Positions 44,279 through 52,614 of a DNA stretch of 64,000 nucleotides are shown piece after piece. Below the pieces are notes generated by a model. It worked only from the letters and a program-made list of their open reading frames with translations. It made no database searches and was not told the DNA's origin. The position numbers were made by a program, and so were the translations under genes. Source of the stretch: Croceitalea sp947503285 (GTDB lineage: Bacteria > Bacteroidota > Bacteroidia > Flavobacteriales > Flavobacteriaceae); the NCBI RefSeq assembly GCF_036985505.1, contig NZ_BTGQ01000007.1, positions 134,792 through 198,791 on the forward strand. Direction: 5' to 3'. Position 1 is the first letter of the stretch, and each line of letters starts with the position of its first letter.

Positions 44279-44782
44279 ACCCAATCTGTTTTCGTTGCTT
44301 CTGGTTCGTTTCAACTTTATCTTTTTGAAGTAGAAAATTAATAGCCTCAAAAACATCTTTAAACTGTTTGTTGTACTTGGCTTCCAGTTCTTGAAGTTTT
44401 TGGGTCAACTCTGCATGTGACAGTGCGTATTTTCTAAGGAACACAAAAGCACGTACAATCTGAATGTTCACTTCAATAGCTTTAGGGCTTCTTAGTACGC
44501 TAGCCAACATCGCGATACCTTGTTCGGTAAAAGCGAACGGACTGTATTTACTGAATTTCCCACGACCATCTTTTCTAAGGTCGCAAATTGCGTCCTTAAA
44601 GTTTTATATTCTTCACTGGTCAATTCAAACATAAAGTCTAATGGAAAACGGTCTATATTTCGCCTTACAGCTTCCTTTAGCCGCTTGGTTTCTGTGCCGT
44701 ATAATTCTGCTAGGTCAAAATCTAGCAATACTTTTTGTCCTCTTATTTCATAAATCCTATTTTGTATCGATTGTAATTCCAT
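44271..44782 (-). pseudogene. ORF6N-domain gene broken by a frameshift
   Basis: Two reading frames (44492-44782 and 44271-44510) together give a full ORF6N-type protein: QNRIYEIRGQKVLLDFDLAELYGTETKRLKEAVRRN, then FAFTEQGIAMLASVLRSPKAIEVNIQIVRAFVFLRKY. The frame changes at GAAAAG near 44573; restoring one A gives a continuous KDGRGKFSKYSPFAFTEQG. This looks like loss of one base in an A run, or a programmed -1 shift. ORF6N domains are phage/mobile-element DNA-binding domains. Confidence 0.75.
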
Positions 44783-44784
44783 AG

Positions 44785-45900
44785 CTAGCTTATTTTAAGT
44801 TGAGACCATATTAAAGGATGCTCACTGGCAATATGTAATTCGTTTTTAATGCTTTTAAGCATTTCCCATTGCGGTTGTTTCTTATACCAAATACCCTTTC
44901 TAATCAATCCGCTATTTTTTACGGCTTTGTATAGTTCGGTAGAGAGCATCAAGTAATCACGTTGTTTAATGTTAACACCCATTTTGTAAGCGCCCAATCG
45001 GAAATATTTAGAATCTTTTCCTTTATCCAAATCCACTTCAAATGTGTTATGCTTTGATACGTCTTTTAAATCTGTTTCTTCCGTCAAGGGGGATAACAAT
45101 TTGCTGTACGATGGTGTGTTCAACGTGCCGACCACAGCAACTAAATCATCAGAAGTATCTATGGTTTGGTAAATCTGTGCAATTCTTTTAGATTGTATTT
45201 CAATTTTAGCGTTAGACTGCACCGGGTTTGCGGTATCATCTAAAAAACAGGTCGATAAAACAGTTACAATAGTTCCACTAGGCGTACTTATTTTGTACTC
45301 CTGTAAATCCATATCAAAAATGGGATTACCGTTCTCATCAAAATCGTTAACATGAGATTTCATTGATATTACCCGATATCCTTTCTTTGTCAAAACACCG
45401 ATTCCCCTTCCGTATACGTCATTGGTTTCTAAATATAGAATGTGGGTGTATGCCTCAGATAAGAAATGTTTGTTGAACTCCAACAAAGATGCTCTGTCTT
45501 CTACTTCAATCAAAATCAAAACATCTGGTGAAGCCTCTTTAATAACTTTTGCCTTGTTATTGATTGCCGTATCATCAATGGGCTTAGAATTTAGTTTAAC
45601 CCAACCATTCCAATCTGTCAAATGAGTCGCTTTGTATTCTCTTGCAGCGATATTTTTCTTTAGAAATAGTTGTCCTCTTTTATGCGACATTGTGAGGTAA
45701 GGACTGTTTTGTGAATCTTCAAAACCTAATAGTTGAGATAGGGCACGCATCCGATTAAATTCCTTGGTTGTACGTATACCTTGAAGCATTAATGCTTCAA
45801 ACTCTTCCACCCATAACGCTTCGTTTTCTTCCCTGTATTTTTTAACTAAAACCCTATCCCTATAAAAGATGTTCTGGATATTGTATGTTGCAATTTTCAT
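44785..45900 (-). CDS. Endonuclease/exonuclease/phosphatase-family protein
   Basis: 371 residues. The fold is recognisable from MKIATYNIQNI at the start and ILIEVEDRASLLEF (metal Glu), ending ASEHPLIWSQLKI. However, the usual GDFN catalytic motif reads GTLNT and the SDHxP motif reads SEHP, so key Asp residues are replaced. Activity is doubtful or altered. Lies 3 nt before the HTH gene in the same direction. Confidence 0.7.
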   Translation of the reverse strand: MKIATYNIQNIFYRDRVLVKKYREENEALWVEEFEALMLQGIRTTKEFNRMRALSQLLGFEDSQNSPYLTMSHKRGQLFLKKNIAAREYKATHLTDWNGWVKLNSKPIDDTAINNKAKVIKEASPDVLILIEVEDRASLLEFNKHFLSEAYTHILYLETNDVYGRGIGVLTKKGYRVISMKSHVNDFDENGNPIFDMDLQEYKISTPSGTIVTVLSTCFLDDTANPVQSNAKIEIQSKRIAQIYQTIDTSDDLVAVVGTLNTPSYSKLLSPLTEETDLKDVSKHNTFEVDLDKGKDSKYFRLGAYKMGVNIKQRDYLMLSTELYKAVKNSGLIRKGIWYKKQPQWEMLKSIKNELHIASEHPLIWSQLKIS

Positions 45901-45903
45901 AGC

Positions 45904-46185
45904 TCAATCGTTTAAAAAGAAGTTCTTGTTTTTAAGTAAAATCTCGTTGATTTCTTCCTCGTCGTAATAAATGATACCTCCTAGTTTGGTATAGGGTATA
46001 GTTTCGTTTATCCTAAAGTTCTGTAGTGTGCCTGGGCTAATTCCAAGTTTCGCCATTACAATGTTGGATTTTACCCACCGGTCTATGGTAATCCTATTGT
46101 ATTGCAGTAACATCTCTTTGATTTCTTCAAGCAAATTTTTTCTGAATTCTTCTAAATCTTCGGTAGTTAATATACTTGCTGGCAT
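45904..46185 (-). CDS. Xis-like helix-turn-helix protein
   Basis: 93 residues. An N-terminal Leu/Glu helix, then a MerR-like winged HTH: KSNIVMAKLGISPGTLQNFRINETIPYTKLGGIIYYDEEEINEIL. This is the usual excisionase-like or transcriptional HTH of Bacteroidota ICEs. It is 3 nt before the nuclease-like gene and about 0.9 kb from the integrase. It probably assists excision or regulates int. Confidence 0.75.
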   Translation of the reverse strand: MPASILTTEDLEEFRKNLLEEIKEMLLQYNRITIDRWVKSNIVMAKLGISPGTLQNFRINETIPYTKLGGIIYYDEEEINEILLKNKNFFLND

Positions 46186-46292
46186 AACTATTCTTTTTAT
46201 AGAATTTTACAAAACACCTATTTTGCTGCAATTCCCAATGTTTGACATTCTTTGTACAAACTTGAATAGTTTTGGCAAATAAAAATCAGTAG

Positions 46293-46313
46293 TTCAACCC
46301 CAGTCGGGTTGAA
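46293..46313. terminator. Hairpin upstream of the Xis-like gene
   Basis: TTCAACCC (46293-46300) and GGGTTGAA (46306-46313) form an 8-bp stem with a 5-nt loop and TTTT on the plus side. It lies between the ExoX-like gene and the Xis-like gene, and could be a terminator of the former or an operator of the latter. Confidence 0.45.
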
Positions 46314-46366
46314 TTTTAACATAATTGGGGGTAAATTTTAGAAGTAAATAAGGATTCCGTAAAGAA

Positions 46367-46816
46367 CTAAACAAAAAAATCTGGGTCTGTCAAAGTCATT
46401 ATGTATTCATATTCTTCATCATAGTCGGATAGCCAATCTTGATTTGAAAGCCAGATAATATACTGTTGGTCCTTTTCCCAAATACCGTCAATGGTTTTGC
46501 CTCTGTACTTGCCAAAAGTGAATTGTAATGGAGAGTTTACGTCAAGGTTTTCGTTACCCTTTTTAAAGGTCGGTCTATTTGGAAATAGCTTGTAATAGAA
46601 AGTCAATAAATCCTCTTCCTTACAGCGATAATACAACCATTTTTCTTTATAGCCTTTATGTTGCCTTCGGCGTTCCAAAAACTTGACTCTTTCTACATTG
46701 GATAAATTTTTTGGACGGCGGTTTGAACCATAGTATCTCTTCTTGCTTTTGGTTCGAAATAAAGCCCCAAATACAATTTCAAAGATTTTTAGGAAGAATA
46801 CTAAAATTACGTTCAT
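46367..46816 (-). CDS. Hypothetical protein with ExoX-like C-terminal domain
   Basis: 149 residues. The C-terminal FTFGKYRGKTIDGIWEKDQQYIIWLSNQDWLSDY matches the ExoX-like C-terminal domain seen in DNA-processing proteins; the N-terminal ~60 residues are basic and include a short hydrophobic segment. No nuclease motif is seen. Same strand as the integrase, separated from it by a terminator. Confidence 0.6.
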   Translation of the reverse strand: MNVILVFFLKIFEIVFGALFRTKSKKRYYGSNRRPKNLSNVERVKFLERRRQHKGYKEKWLYYRCKEEDLLTFYYKLFPNRPTFKKGNENLDVNSPLQFTFGKYRGKTIDGIWEKDQQYIIWLSNQDWLSDYDEEYEYIMTLTDPDFFV

Positions 46817-46910
46817 TACACAATTCGCTCATTTTTCAGCAAATAAATAGTAAGCAAAAACCATACTAAAACCTAAAGAAATAATGGAAAAGCTGTTTTG
46901 TAGAAACTAA

Positions 46911-46947
46911 AAACTGTTACAGTACTTGAATTTTCCTGCAACAGTTT
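46911..46947. terminator. Terminator after the integrase gene
   Basis: AAACTGTT (46911-46918) and AACAGTTT (46940-46947) with A and T runs, 120 nt past the integrase stop. Nothing else recognised in 46817-47067. Confidence 0.55.
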
Positions 46948-47067
46948 TTCGTGATTTAACTTTCATTTGTCAAAATAACTTAGGGGTAGCTGATGCAAAT
47001 TTGCTCAAATGGGGTTTAACACTAAATTCGATTCGATTTTCAACTTTCCTCAATGAATAAGCCAATT

Positions 47068-48324
47068 TTATGCACTTATTTGATTGCGATTCAATGTGTC
47101 CTGTAAACTATTCATATCATCACGTAGTTTCCTTTCAACTACATTGGCATAAATCTGCGTAGTAGACAATTTAGCATGCCCTAACAATTTTGAGACTGTG
47201 GCAATGGGTACCCCGTTAGAAAGTGTTACTGTTGTTGCAAACGTATGACGCGCAATGTGGCATGTTACTTTTATATCTATTTCACATTTTGTGGCAATGA
47301 CTTTTAAATATTCGTTCATTTTTTGATTGGAACATACTGGCAATAAACGAATAGAATCCTCAAAGTTTTCATACTTTTTCAAGATTGTTCTTGCCTTGTC
47401 TAATAGTGGTATTTTAACAGGTTCATCGCTTTTTTCTCTTGAAAATGATAGCCATAACATACCATCAATCCCCATCACAATATTATCCTTGGTTAGCAAT
47501 TTTACATCTATATAAGATAGCCCTGTATAACAACAAAATACAAACACGTCACGCACTCTGTTTAATTTTGCGCCGTCCAAATCCTCAGTTTCAAAACGTT
47601 CCAGTTGTTGTGCAGTTAAAAAACCATTCTTAAACTTAGTATAGGATAACTCATATTTTTCAAAAGGATGCTTAGTAATCCATCCCAATTTTTCAGCAAA
47701 TCCCATGAGCTTATTTAGTCGCTCAATATGCTTCATTATCCCATTATTCTTTAAGGGCTGCGATTTACATAAATGATTATTGGGGTCTTGTAGAAACAAT
47801 TCAAAATCCACCACGAAGCTGTATTGGATATGTTCCAAGGGCAAATCTGTTGCCTTGTATTGTTTTTTGATAAAAGCTAATAAGTACGCTTCGGTAGTTG
47901 AATAGTTCTTTAATGTTCCTTTGGCAAGTTTGACTTTATTTTTATCAAAATGATACTTTGATAAGCCCAACAAAGTTTCGTTACTATGGTCAGTACCTTG
48001 ATACCTTGCTTTTACAGCGAGGGCGGTTATGAACCGACCTTCTCTCTCCAATTCTCTATAAGAGTCTTTTATGTCTACTTTGATAGAATCAAGCTCGTCG
48101 TTTAAATTTCTAGCTTTGGAACTTCTCCCGATAGCCCTTCCCGTTTTGCTGTCCCATTCTTCGGGAGGATAAAATAAATCTGTACTGAATTCCGTTCGCT
48201 TTCCACTTACTGTTATACGCACATAAATGGGAGCCTCATTGTTTTTTATTCTGGCTTTTACCAACCGAAATAAAATCTTGAAAGTTTTTGAAGTTTGCAT
48301 CTCCTTTTGCTTTAGGTTAAACAT
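47068..48324 (-). CDS. int: Tyrosine recombinase / ICE integrase
   Basis: 418 residues (an alternative ATG gives 410). An N-terminal Arm-binding domain (KARIKNNEAPIYVRITVSGKRTEFST), a SAM-like core-binding domain and a catalytic domain with Lys298, His356-x-x-Arg359 (HIARHTFATT), His383 (LGHAKLSTTQIY) and nucleophile Tyr392. The first catalytic Arg is replaced: the usual TGLR reads TGLS (Ser270), as reported for IntDOT. It acts on the att repeats at 11430 and 48524. Confidence 0.93.
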   Translation of the reverse strand: MFNLKQKEMQTSKTFKILFRLVKARIKNNEAPIYVRITVSGKRTEFSTDLFYPPEEWDSKTGRAIGRSSKARNLNDELDSIKVDIKDSYRELEREGRFITALAVKARYQGTDHSNETLLGLSKYHFDKNKVKLAKGTLKNYSTTEAYLLAFIKKQYKATDLPLEHIQYSFVVDFELFLQDPNNHLCKSQPLKNNGIMKHIERLNKLMGFAEKLGWITKHPFEKYELSYTKFKNGFLTAQQLERFETEDLDGAKLNRVRDVFVFCCYTGLSYIDVKLLTKDNIVMGIDGMLWLSFSREKSDEPVKIPLLDKARTILKKYENFEDSIRLLPVCSNQKMNEYLKVIATKCEIDIKVTCHIARHTFATTVTLSNGVPIATVSKLLGHAKLSTTQIYANVVERKLRDDMNSLQDTLNRNQISA

Positions 48325-48410
48325 CCTAACACAAAAGTTAAATCACGTTGAAAGCACTGCTTTCATTAGAAAAGATAAGAAAAAAAAGAAGAATGAATCG
48401 TTCCCGTTCT

Positions 48411-48433
48411 GTTCCCGAATAGTTCCCGATTTA
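48411..48433 (+). repeat. Subterminal repeat, ICE right end
   Basis: Matches 11509-11531 at 21 of 23 positions, same orientation, with an extra GTTCCCG at 48400. It lies between int and the right att, within the likely int promoter. Probable arm-type site. Confidence 0.5.
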
Positions 48434-48446
48434 TTTGATTTTAAAA

Positions 48447-48497
48447 CTAACTAAATGAAATCAAAATTTATTAAAACCTTGTATTTCATTTAGTTAG
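48447..48497. repeat. 15-bp inverted repeat beside the right att site
   Basis: CTAACTAAATGAAAT (48447-48461) and ATTTCATTTAGTTAG (48483-48497) are perfect complements. A second palindrome, AAAATCATTT/AAATGATTTT (48507-48527), overlaps the att core. They may be Int/Xis binding or an int operator. Confidence 0.5.
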
Positions 48498-48523
48498 CAG
48501 TCAAATAAAATCATTTAAAATGA

Positions 48524-48540
48524 TTTTGTCGGGGTGGCAG
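48524..48540. repeat. ICE attachment site, right copy
   Basis: TTTTGTCGGGGTGGCAG, identical to 11430-11446. Joined left and right flanks would restore a hairpin-core-TCCTAAAATAAGG sequence, the inferred empty site. Confidence 0.75.
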
Positions 48541-48911
48541 TCCTAAAATAAGGAATATACCACTCTAATTTTCAATATTTTACCTTGCTAATTTAAAGCT
48601 GTACACCGTATTGCAATTTTAAAATCAAATTAACACAAAAGATGTAGTTCTATATTAATTACAATTTAAGAAATTAATCTTCTAAAGTCAAAACTTATTA
48701 ATAGGGTTGTATACAAATTGATTTTTTAATATTTTTTTGAAATTTTGGATAGATAGAAGTTAATTTATGTTTGCTCTCATACGAATATCTTAAAAGCTAA
48801 TAAGTAGCATTCAAAACCAAAATCAAAGACTCTATTCATTAAAAAAATAATTACACAGCTGTTAGTTTTTTGTTTCATAGCTGTAACATTTAAAAAAATA
48901 TATTTATTACC
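48541..48911. other. Chromosomal gap right of the ICE
   Basis: About 370 nt with no reading frame, repeat or RNA that I recognise. It is very AT-rich and precedes the hemN regulatory site. Confidence 0.4.
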
Positions 48912-48923
48912 TGATGAAAGTCA
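48912..48923. promoter_or_regulatory. Crp/Fnr-type site before hemN
   Basis: TGATGAAAGTCA fits TGAT-N4-GTCA, 49 nt before the hemN start. One of four such sites in this locus. Confidence 0.55.
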
Positions 48924-48972
48924 TATTTTTAAAAGTAGGCTAGGACTAGTTTTGTACTAAACTTTTAGAACT

Positions 48973-50334
48973 ATGTGCAGACTCGTCCAAAAATACAATA
49001 TTCCAGGCCCACGTTATACGAGTTATCCCACGGTTCCCTATTGGAACATCGAGACTTTTTCTGGTAAGAAATGGGAGGCTACTTTAAAGAAAAGCTTTAA
49101 AGAAAATAATGCTAAAGAAGGTATTAGTCTATATATACATTTACCTTTTTGTGAGAGTATGTGTACGTTTTGTGGCTGCCATAAACGTATCACTAAAAGG
49201 CATGATGTAGAGAGACCCTATATTAATTCGGTTTTAAAAGAATGGCAACTGTACTGCAATTTATTTTCAGAGCAACCTATTATTAAAGAATTACATTTAG
49301 GAGGTGGAACACCAACATTCTTTTCGTCAGAAAATCTAAAAACGCTTATCAAAGGAATCTTCAAAAGGGCAGAAAAAGCTAAGGATTACGAATTTAGTTT
49401 TGAAGGTCATCCTAATAACACTACTCGTGAACATTTACAAGCCTTATTTGATGTTGGTTTTAGACGCGTTAGTTATGGAGTACAGGACTATAACAAAACT
49501 GTTCAGAATGCAATCCACAGAGTACAATCTTTTGAAAGTGTGAAGAATGTAACGGAATGGGCTCGTGCTATAGGCTATACCTCTATTGGTCATGACATTA
49601 TCTTTGGCTTACCACACCAAAAATTGGAGCATGTTGTAGATACCATCGCAAAGACGAAAGTTTTAAAACCAGACCGGTTGGCATTTTACAGTTACGCCCA
49701 CGTTCCATGGCTAAAAGGAAATGGACAACGTGGCTATAAGGATGCCGATTTACCTACTGCAAATGAGAAGCGTCACCAGTATGAGACAGGTAAGAAACTG
49801 TTGGCACAAGTTGGCTATACCGAAATTGGGATGGACCACTTTGCTCTAAAAAATGATAGCTTATATAAATCGATGGAAGCTGAAAAACTACATCGGAATT
49901 TTATGGGGTATACGACATCAAAAACACAGTTGATGGTTGGGCTTGGTGCTTCTAGTATAAGTGATAGTTGGTACAGTTTCGCACAAAACGTAAAAAGTAT
50001 AGAAGAGTATACGCATTTAGTAGCGAACGGTATCATTCCCATTTATAGAGGTCATATTTTAACAAAAGAAGATATTGTTATTAGGAAGCACATTTTGAAT
50101 TTGATGTGCCATATGGAAACTTCTTGGCAAGAACCTGATACTAATTTTAAAGAATTGCCCCAAGTGTTGGAGAAGCTGGAGCCCATGCAGAATGATGGTC
50201 TTATTTCCATTCTTCAAAATAAGCTTGAAGTGACTAAAAATGGAAGACCATATATTAGGAATGTCTGTATGGCTTTTGACCGTAGATTACATCGTAAAAT
50301 ACCAGAAACCCGTTTGTTCTCAATGACAGTTTAA
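48973..50334 (+). CDS. hemN: Oxygen-independent coproporphyrinogen III oxidase
   Basis: 453 residues. Radical SAM motif CESMCTFCGCHKR (Cys at about 55, 59, 62) in the HemN context, YPTVPYW near the N-terminus, and a C-terminal HemN domain. It converts coproporphyrinogen III to protoporphyrinogen IX without oxygen. It sits beside the cbb3 oxidase locus and shares its predicted Fnr site, which fits microaerobic haem supply for the cytochromes. Confidence 0.93.
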   Translation: MCRLVQKYNIPGPRYTSYPTVPYWNIETFSGKKWEATLKKSFKENNAKEGISLYIHLPFCESMCTFCGCHKRITKRHDVERPYINSVLKEWQLYCNLFSEQPIIKELHLGGGTPTFFSSENLKTLIKGIFKRAEKAKDYEFSFEGHPNNTTREHLQALFDVGFRRVSYGVQDYNKTVQNAIHRVQSFESVKNVTEWARAIGYTSIGHDIIFGLPHQKLEHVVDTIAKTKVLKPDRLAFYSYAHVPWLKGNGQRGYKDADLPTANEKRHQYETGKKLLAQVGYTEIGMDHFALKNDSLYKSMEAEKLHRNFMGYTTSKTQLMVGLGASSISDSWYSFAQNVKSIEEYTHLVANGIIPIYRGHILTKEDIVIRKHILNLMCHMETSWQEPDTNFKELPQVLEKLEPMQNDGLISILQNKLEVTKNGRPYIRNVCMAFDRRLHRKIPETRLFSMTV

Positions 50335-50352
50335 TCTATAAATTAAAAAAAG

Positions 50353-51174
50353 ATGAAAAGTATTATAGTGCCTGTAGATTTTTCTAAGCAATCCGAAGCT
50401 GCCCTAAAAGTGGCTGCAAAAATTGCATCAAAACATGATGCGGAACTATACGTACTACATATGTTGGAACTTTCGCCCGTTATTATGTCAGATACAGGTT
50501 ATGTTTCCCAAGAGCATATTGTCCACCTTATTAAAACTGGAGAAAAACGTTTTGTAAATTTTCTGGACAAGCCTTACTTGAAAGATGTAAAAGTGTTTCC
50601 TGTTATAAAGCACTATAAGGTATTCAGTGAAGTTAATGAAATAGCAGAAAAACACGAGGCAGGTTTAGTGGTTATGGGCTCCCATGGCACAGATGGGCTA
50701 AAAGAAATTTTTATTGGTTCAAATACAGAAAGAGTTGTTCGTAACTCAGATGTCCCCGTTCTTGTTGTTAAAGGAGAGGTGACCAATTTTAAACATGAAC
50801 GGATGGTATTCGCCAGTGATTTTAAGAAGGAGAGTATTAGCGCAATATTGGATGCAATGAATTTTGCAAGATTACTTGGAATGGAGCTTAAATTGGTATA
50901 TATCAATACACCGGCAGATGCTATTTTAAGCAATAAAGATGCTTATAGAAAAATTTCCAATACGCTAGATAAGGCAAAACTTGGACTAGAAGTGGATATT
51001 TATAATGATTATTCTGTGGAGAAAGGGATATTTAATTATGCAGAATCTGTTAATGCAGATATTATTGGAATCCCAACACACGGTCGCAAAGGGTTATCAC
51101 ACTTTTTTATGGGGAGCATAGGGGAAGATGTTGCCAATCATTCTAAAATTCCAGTGGTAACATTTAAGATTTAA
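50353..51174 (+). CDS. Universal stress protein (two-domain)
   Basis: 273 residues. UspA domains 1-147 (LVVMGSHGTDGLKEIFIGSNTERVVRNSDVPVLVV, the G-2x-G-9x-G-S/T ATP motif) and 150-273 (IIGIPTHGRKGLSHFFMGSIGEDVANHSKIPVVTF). 18 nt after hemN, so co-transcribed. Similar to the usp at 61475. Confidence 0.9.
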   Translation: MKSIIVPVDFSKQSEAALKVAAKIASKHDAELYVLHMLELSPVIMSDTGYVSQEHIVHLIKTGEKRFVNFLDKPYLKDVKVFPVIKHYKVFSEVNEIAEKHEAGLVVMGSHGTDGLKEIFIGSNTERVVRNSDVPVLVVKGEVTNFKHERMVFASDFKKESISAILDAMNFARLLGMELKLVYINTPADAILSNKDAYRKISNTLDKAKLGLEVDIYNDYSVEKGIFNYAESVNADIIGIPTHGRKGLSHFFMGSIGEDVANHSKIPVVTFKI

Positions 51175-51204
51175 CCATAAACATATTTTTGTTAGTTTTT
51201 AAAG

Positions 51205-51233
51205 GGGGGAGTTCGGAGGAACTTCCTCTTTTT
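51205..51233 (+). terminator. Terminator of hemN-usp
   Basis: GGGGGAGTTC (51205-51214) pairs with GAACTTCCTC (51219-51228) over 10 bp including two G-U, loop GGAG, followed by five T. Confidence 0.75.
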
Positions 51234-51242
51234 GTATTAAAG

Positions 51243-51731
51243 TTACCTTAAGGCATCTATCATAAATTGATGTAGTAACCTCATTTGAGGCCTTCCTTTT
51301 CGTTTCCCCAATCTTCCAAAAATGTAAAAGGCAATCCAAAGTACAGCCATAGTTATCATAAGACTTATTTGAATTCCATAAGGTTTGTTCAACGAAGCAA
51401 TGGAGTACGCCCATATACCTAGAATTATAAAGCTTGTGGCAACCCCAAAATGAAGAAATATAAAGAATGTCCAAAGCGTTGGATTTGGACCAAAAACACC
51501 AAAGATCTTACAATTCTTTTTGTCTCTCTCTTCAACCTCTAAATGTAGTTGCGGTGACCAAAAATGGTTCTCTTTTTGGTTGAATTTTATAAAAATATGT
51601 TCATCAATACGTTTTACTAAAAAAGGGGCTTTCTCAGACTGTCTCAAAGATTCCAATACGTTTTCTTTAGTCTCGGCTAATTCTAACTGAAACCTGGGAC
51701 GTAATACGATATCATTTGATGCTATTTTCAT
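51243..51731 (-). CDS. Hypothetical two-helix membrane protein
   Basis: 162 residues. An N-terminal soluble domain with QLELAETKENVLESL and PFLVKRIDEHIFIKF, then two transmembrane helices (about 82-135) and a Lys/Arg-rich tail. No family recognised. Convergent with the usp gene and upstream of nothing co-oriented nearby (gap 51732-51908 has a GGCAGGCAGGC repeat and nothing else). Confidence 0.65.
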   Translation of the reverse strand: MKIASNDIVLRPRFQLELAETKENVLESLRQSEKAPFLVKRIDEHIFIKFNQKENHFWSPQLHLEVEERDKKNCKIFGVFGPNPTLWTFFIFLHFGVATSFIILGIWAYSIASLNKPYGIQISLMITMAVLWIAFYIFGRLGKRKGRPQMRLLHQFMIDALR

Positions 51732-51908
51732 GTGTCTAAAATTTTTAACTGCCTGTAAATAAGCTTTCTAAAAATTTAAGAACCTATGCAACCCTACCCG
51801 AGGCAGGCAGGCACTCGTTGTACTCGTTCTCTCCTGAATTTATTTTAATCAGTCCACTGGATGTGGTTTTTTATTAAAAAAATTCATGTTCGTTTCACAT
51901 TATGGCAC

Positions 51909-52613
51909 TCAATTATGACATTGTATTTCTGCTGAAACCAATTCAACTACTGGTTCTGGTGATATGTAGGGAATACCCAAACCTAGACCTCTAATAATAA
52001 AGAGGGCGCCAATAATTACTACAAAAGCAGGAACTGTTTTTTGTACTCTCTTCCGAAGATTACCTTTAAGCATTCCACTAAAATAAATAGCCGTAGTCAT
52101 TAGAGGTATAGTTCCTAATCCAAAAAGTAGCATATATAGTGAACCTTCTAAAGCATTTCCCATAGCTATGGCTCCAAAAAGAGCCACATATACCAATCCG
52201 CAAGGTAGAAACCCATTTAAAAAACCGATAGTTAGAAAAGTATCTGGAGATTTCTTTTTCAACTCTTGACCTAATCGATTTTTAACTTTAGAAATGATTT
52301 TGTAGATGGGTTTGGACAGATTGTATTTTGCAAATGTTTTATAGGGAATCAATACAATCAATATCATTAAAACTCCAATACTGATTGATAGCTTTTGTTG
52401 CATCCCAAAGACATAAAGTCCTTTGCCCAATAAACCAAATAATAATCCAATAATACTATAGGCTAATAACCTCCCAAAGTGATAAATCAGAATCTGAGAG
52501 AATTTTTTAGTTTTATTTGTTCTATCCACTGGGAGCATAAAAGCAATAGGGCCACACATTCCTACACAGTGTAAACTTCCCATTAAACCTAGTATGATAG
52601 CTGATAAAATCAT
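51909..52613 (-). CDS. TauE/SafE-family membrane protein (CcoH-like neighbour)
   Basis: 234 residues, about six helices. The N-terminal LMGSLHCVGMCGPIAFML carries a His-Cys-Met-Cys cluster seen in SafE-like proteins of cytochrome oxidase loci, thought to handle copper. Last gene of the cco operon; 1 nt after the FixH gene. It is probably a maturation or metal-transport factor for the oxidase. Confidence 0.8.
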   Translation of the reverse strand: MILSAIILGLMGSLHCVGMCGPIAFMLPVDRTNKTKKFSQILIYHFGRLLAYSIIGLLFGLLGKGLYVFGMQQKLSISIGVLMILIVLIPYKTFAKYNLSKPIYKIISKVKNRLGQELKKKSPDTFLTIGFLNGFLPCGLVYVALFGAIAMGNALEGSLYMLLFGLGTIPLMTTAIYFSGMLKGNLRKRVQKTVPAFVVIIGALFIIRGLGLGIPYISPEPVVELVSAEIQCHN

Positions 52614-52614
52614 A

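Larger units (their letters stand above)
11430..48540. mobile_element. Integrative and conjugative element, about 37.1 kb, CTnDOT-like Tra family
   Basis: Bounded by a 17-bp direct repeat (11430-11446 and 48524-48540), with the tyrosine integrase at the right end. It encodes a full transfer system: relaxase, BfmA, T4CP, VirB4-type TraG, TraE/F/J/K/M/N and a peptidoglycan amidase. It also encodes RteC, SSB, RadC, an Xis-like HTH protein and about 14 kb of stress or envelope cargo with its own ECF sigma factor. Subterminal repeats near each end resemble integrase arm sites. Not recognised: TraA/B partition proteins and clear TraL, TraO and TraQ homologues. Confidence 0.85.

Noticed and set aside
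45904..46313. Toxin-antitoxin pair formed by the HTH gene and nuclease-like gene
   Set aside because: The HTH protein is MerR/Xis-like and sits near int, and the nuclease-like gene is far larger than usual toxins.
51199..51474. Minus-strand frame inside the two-helix membrane protein gene
   Set aside because: Different frame within 51243-51731 and rich in Cys and Trp without motif; it is a shadow.
51791..51830. GGCAGGCAGGCA-type repeat between 51731 and 51909
   Set aside because: Too short and isolated to be a microsatellite of note; no array and no link to a gene.
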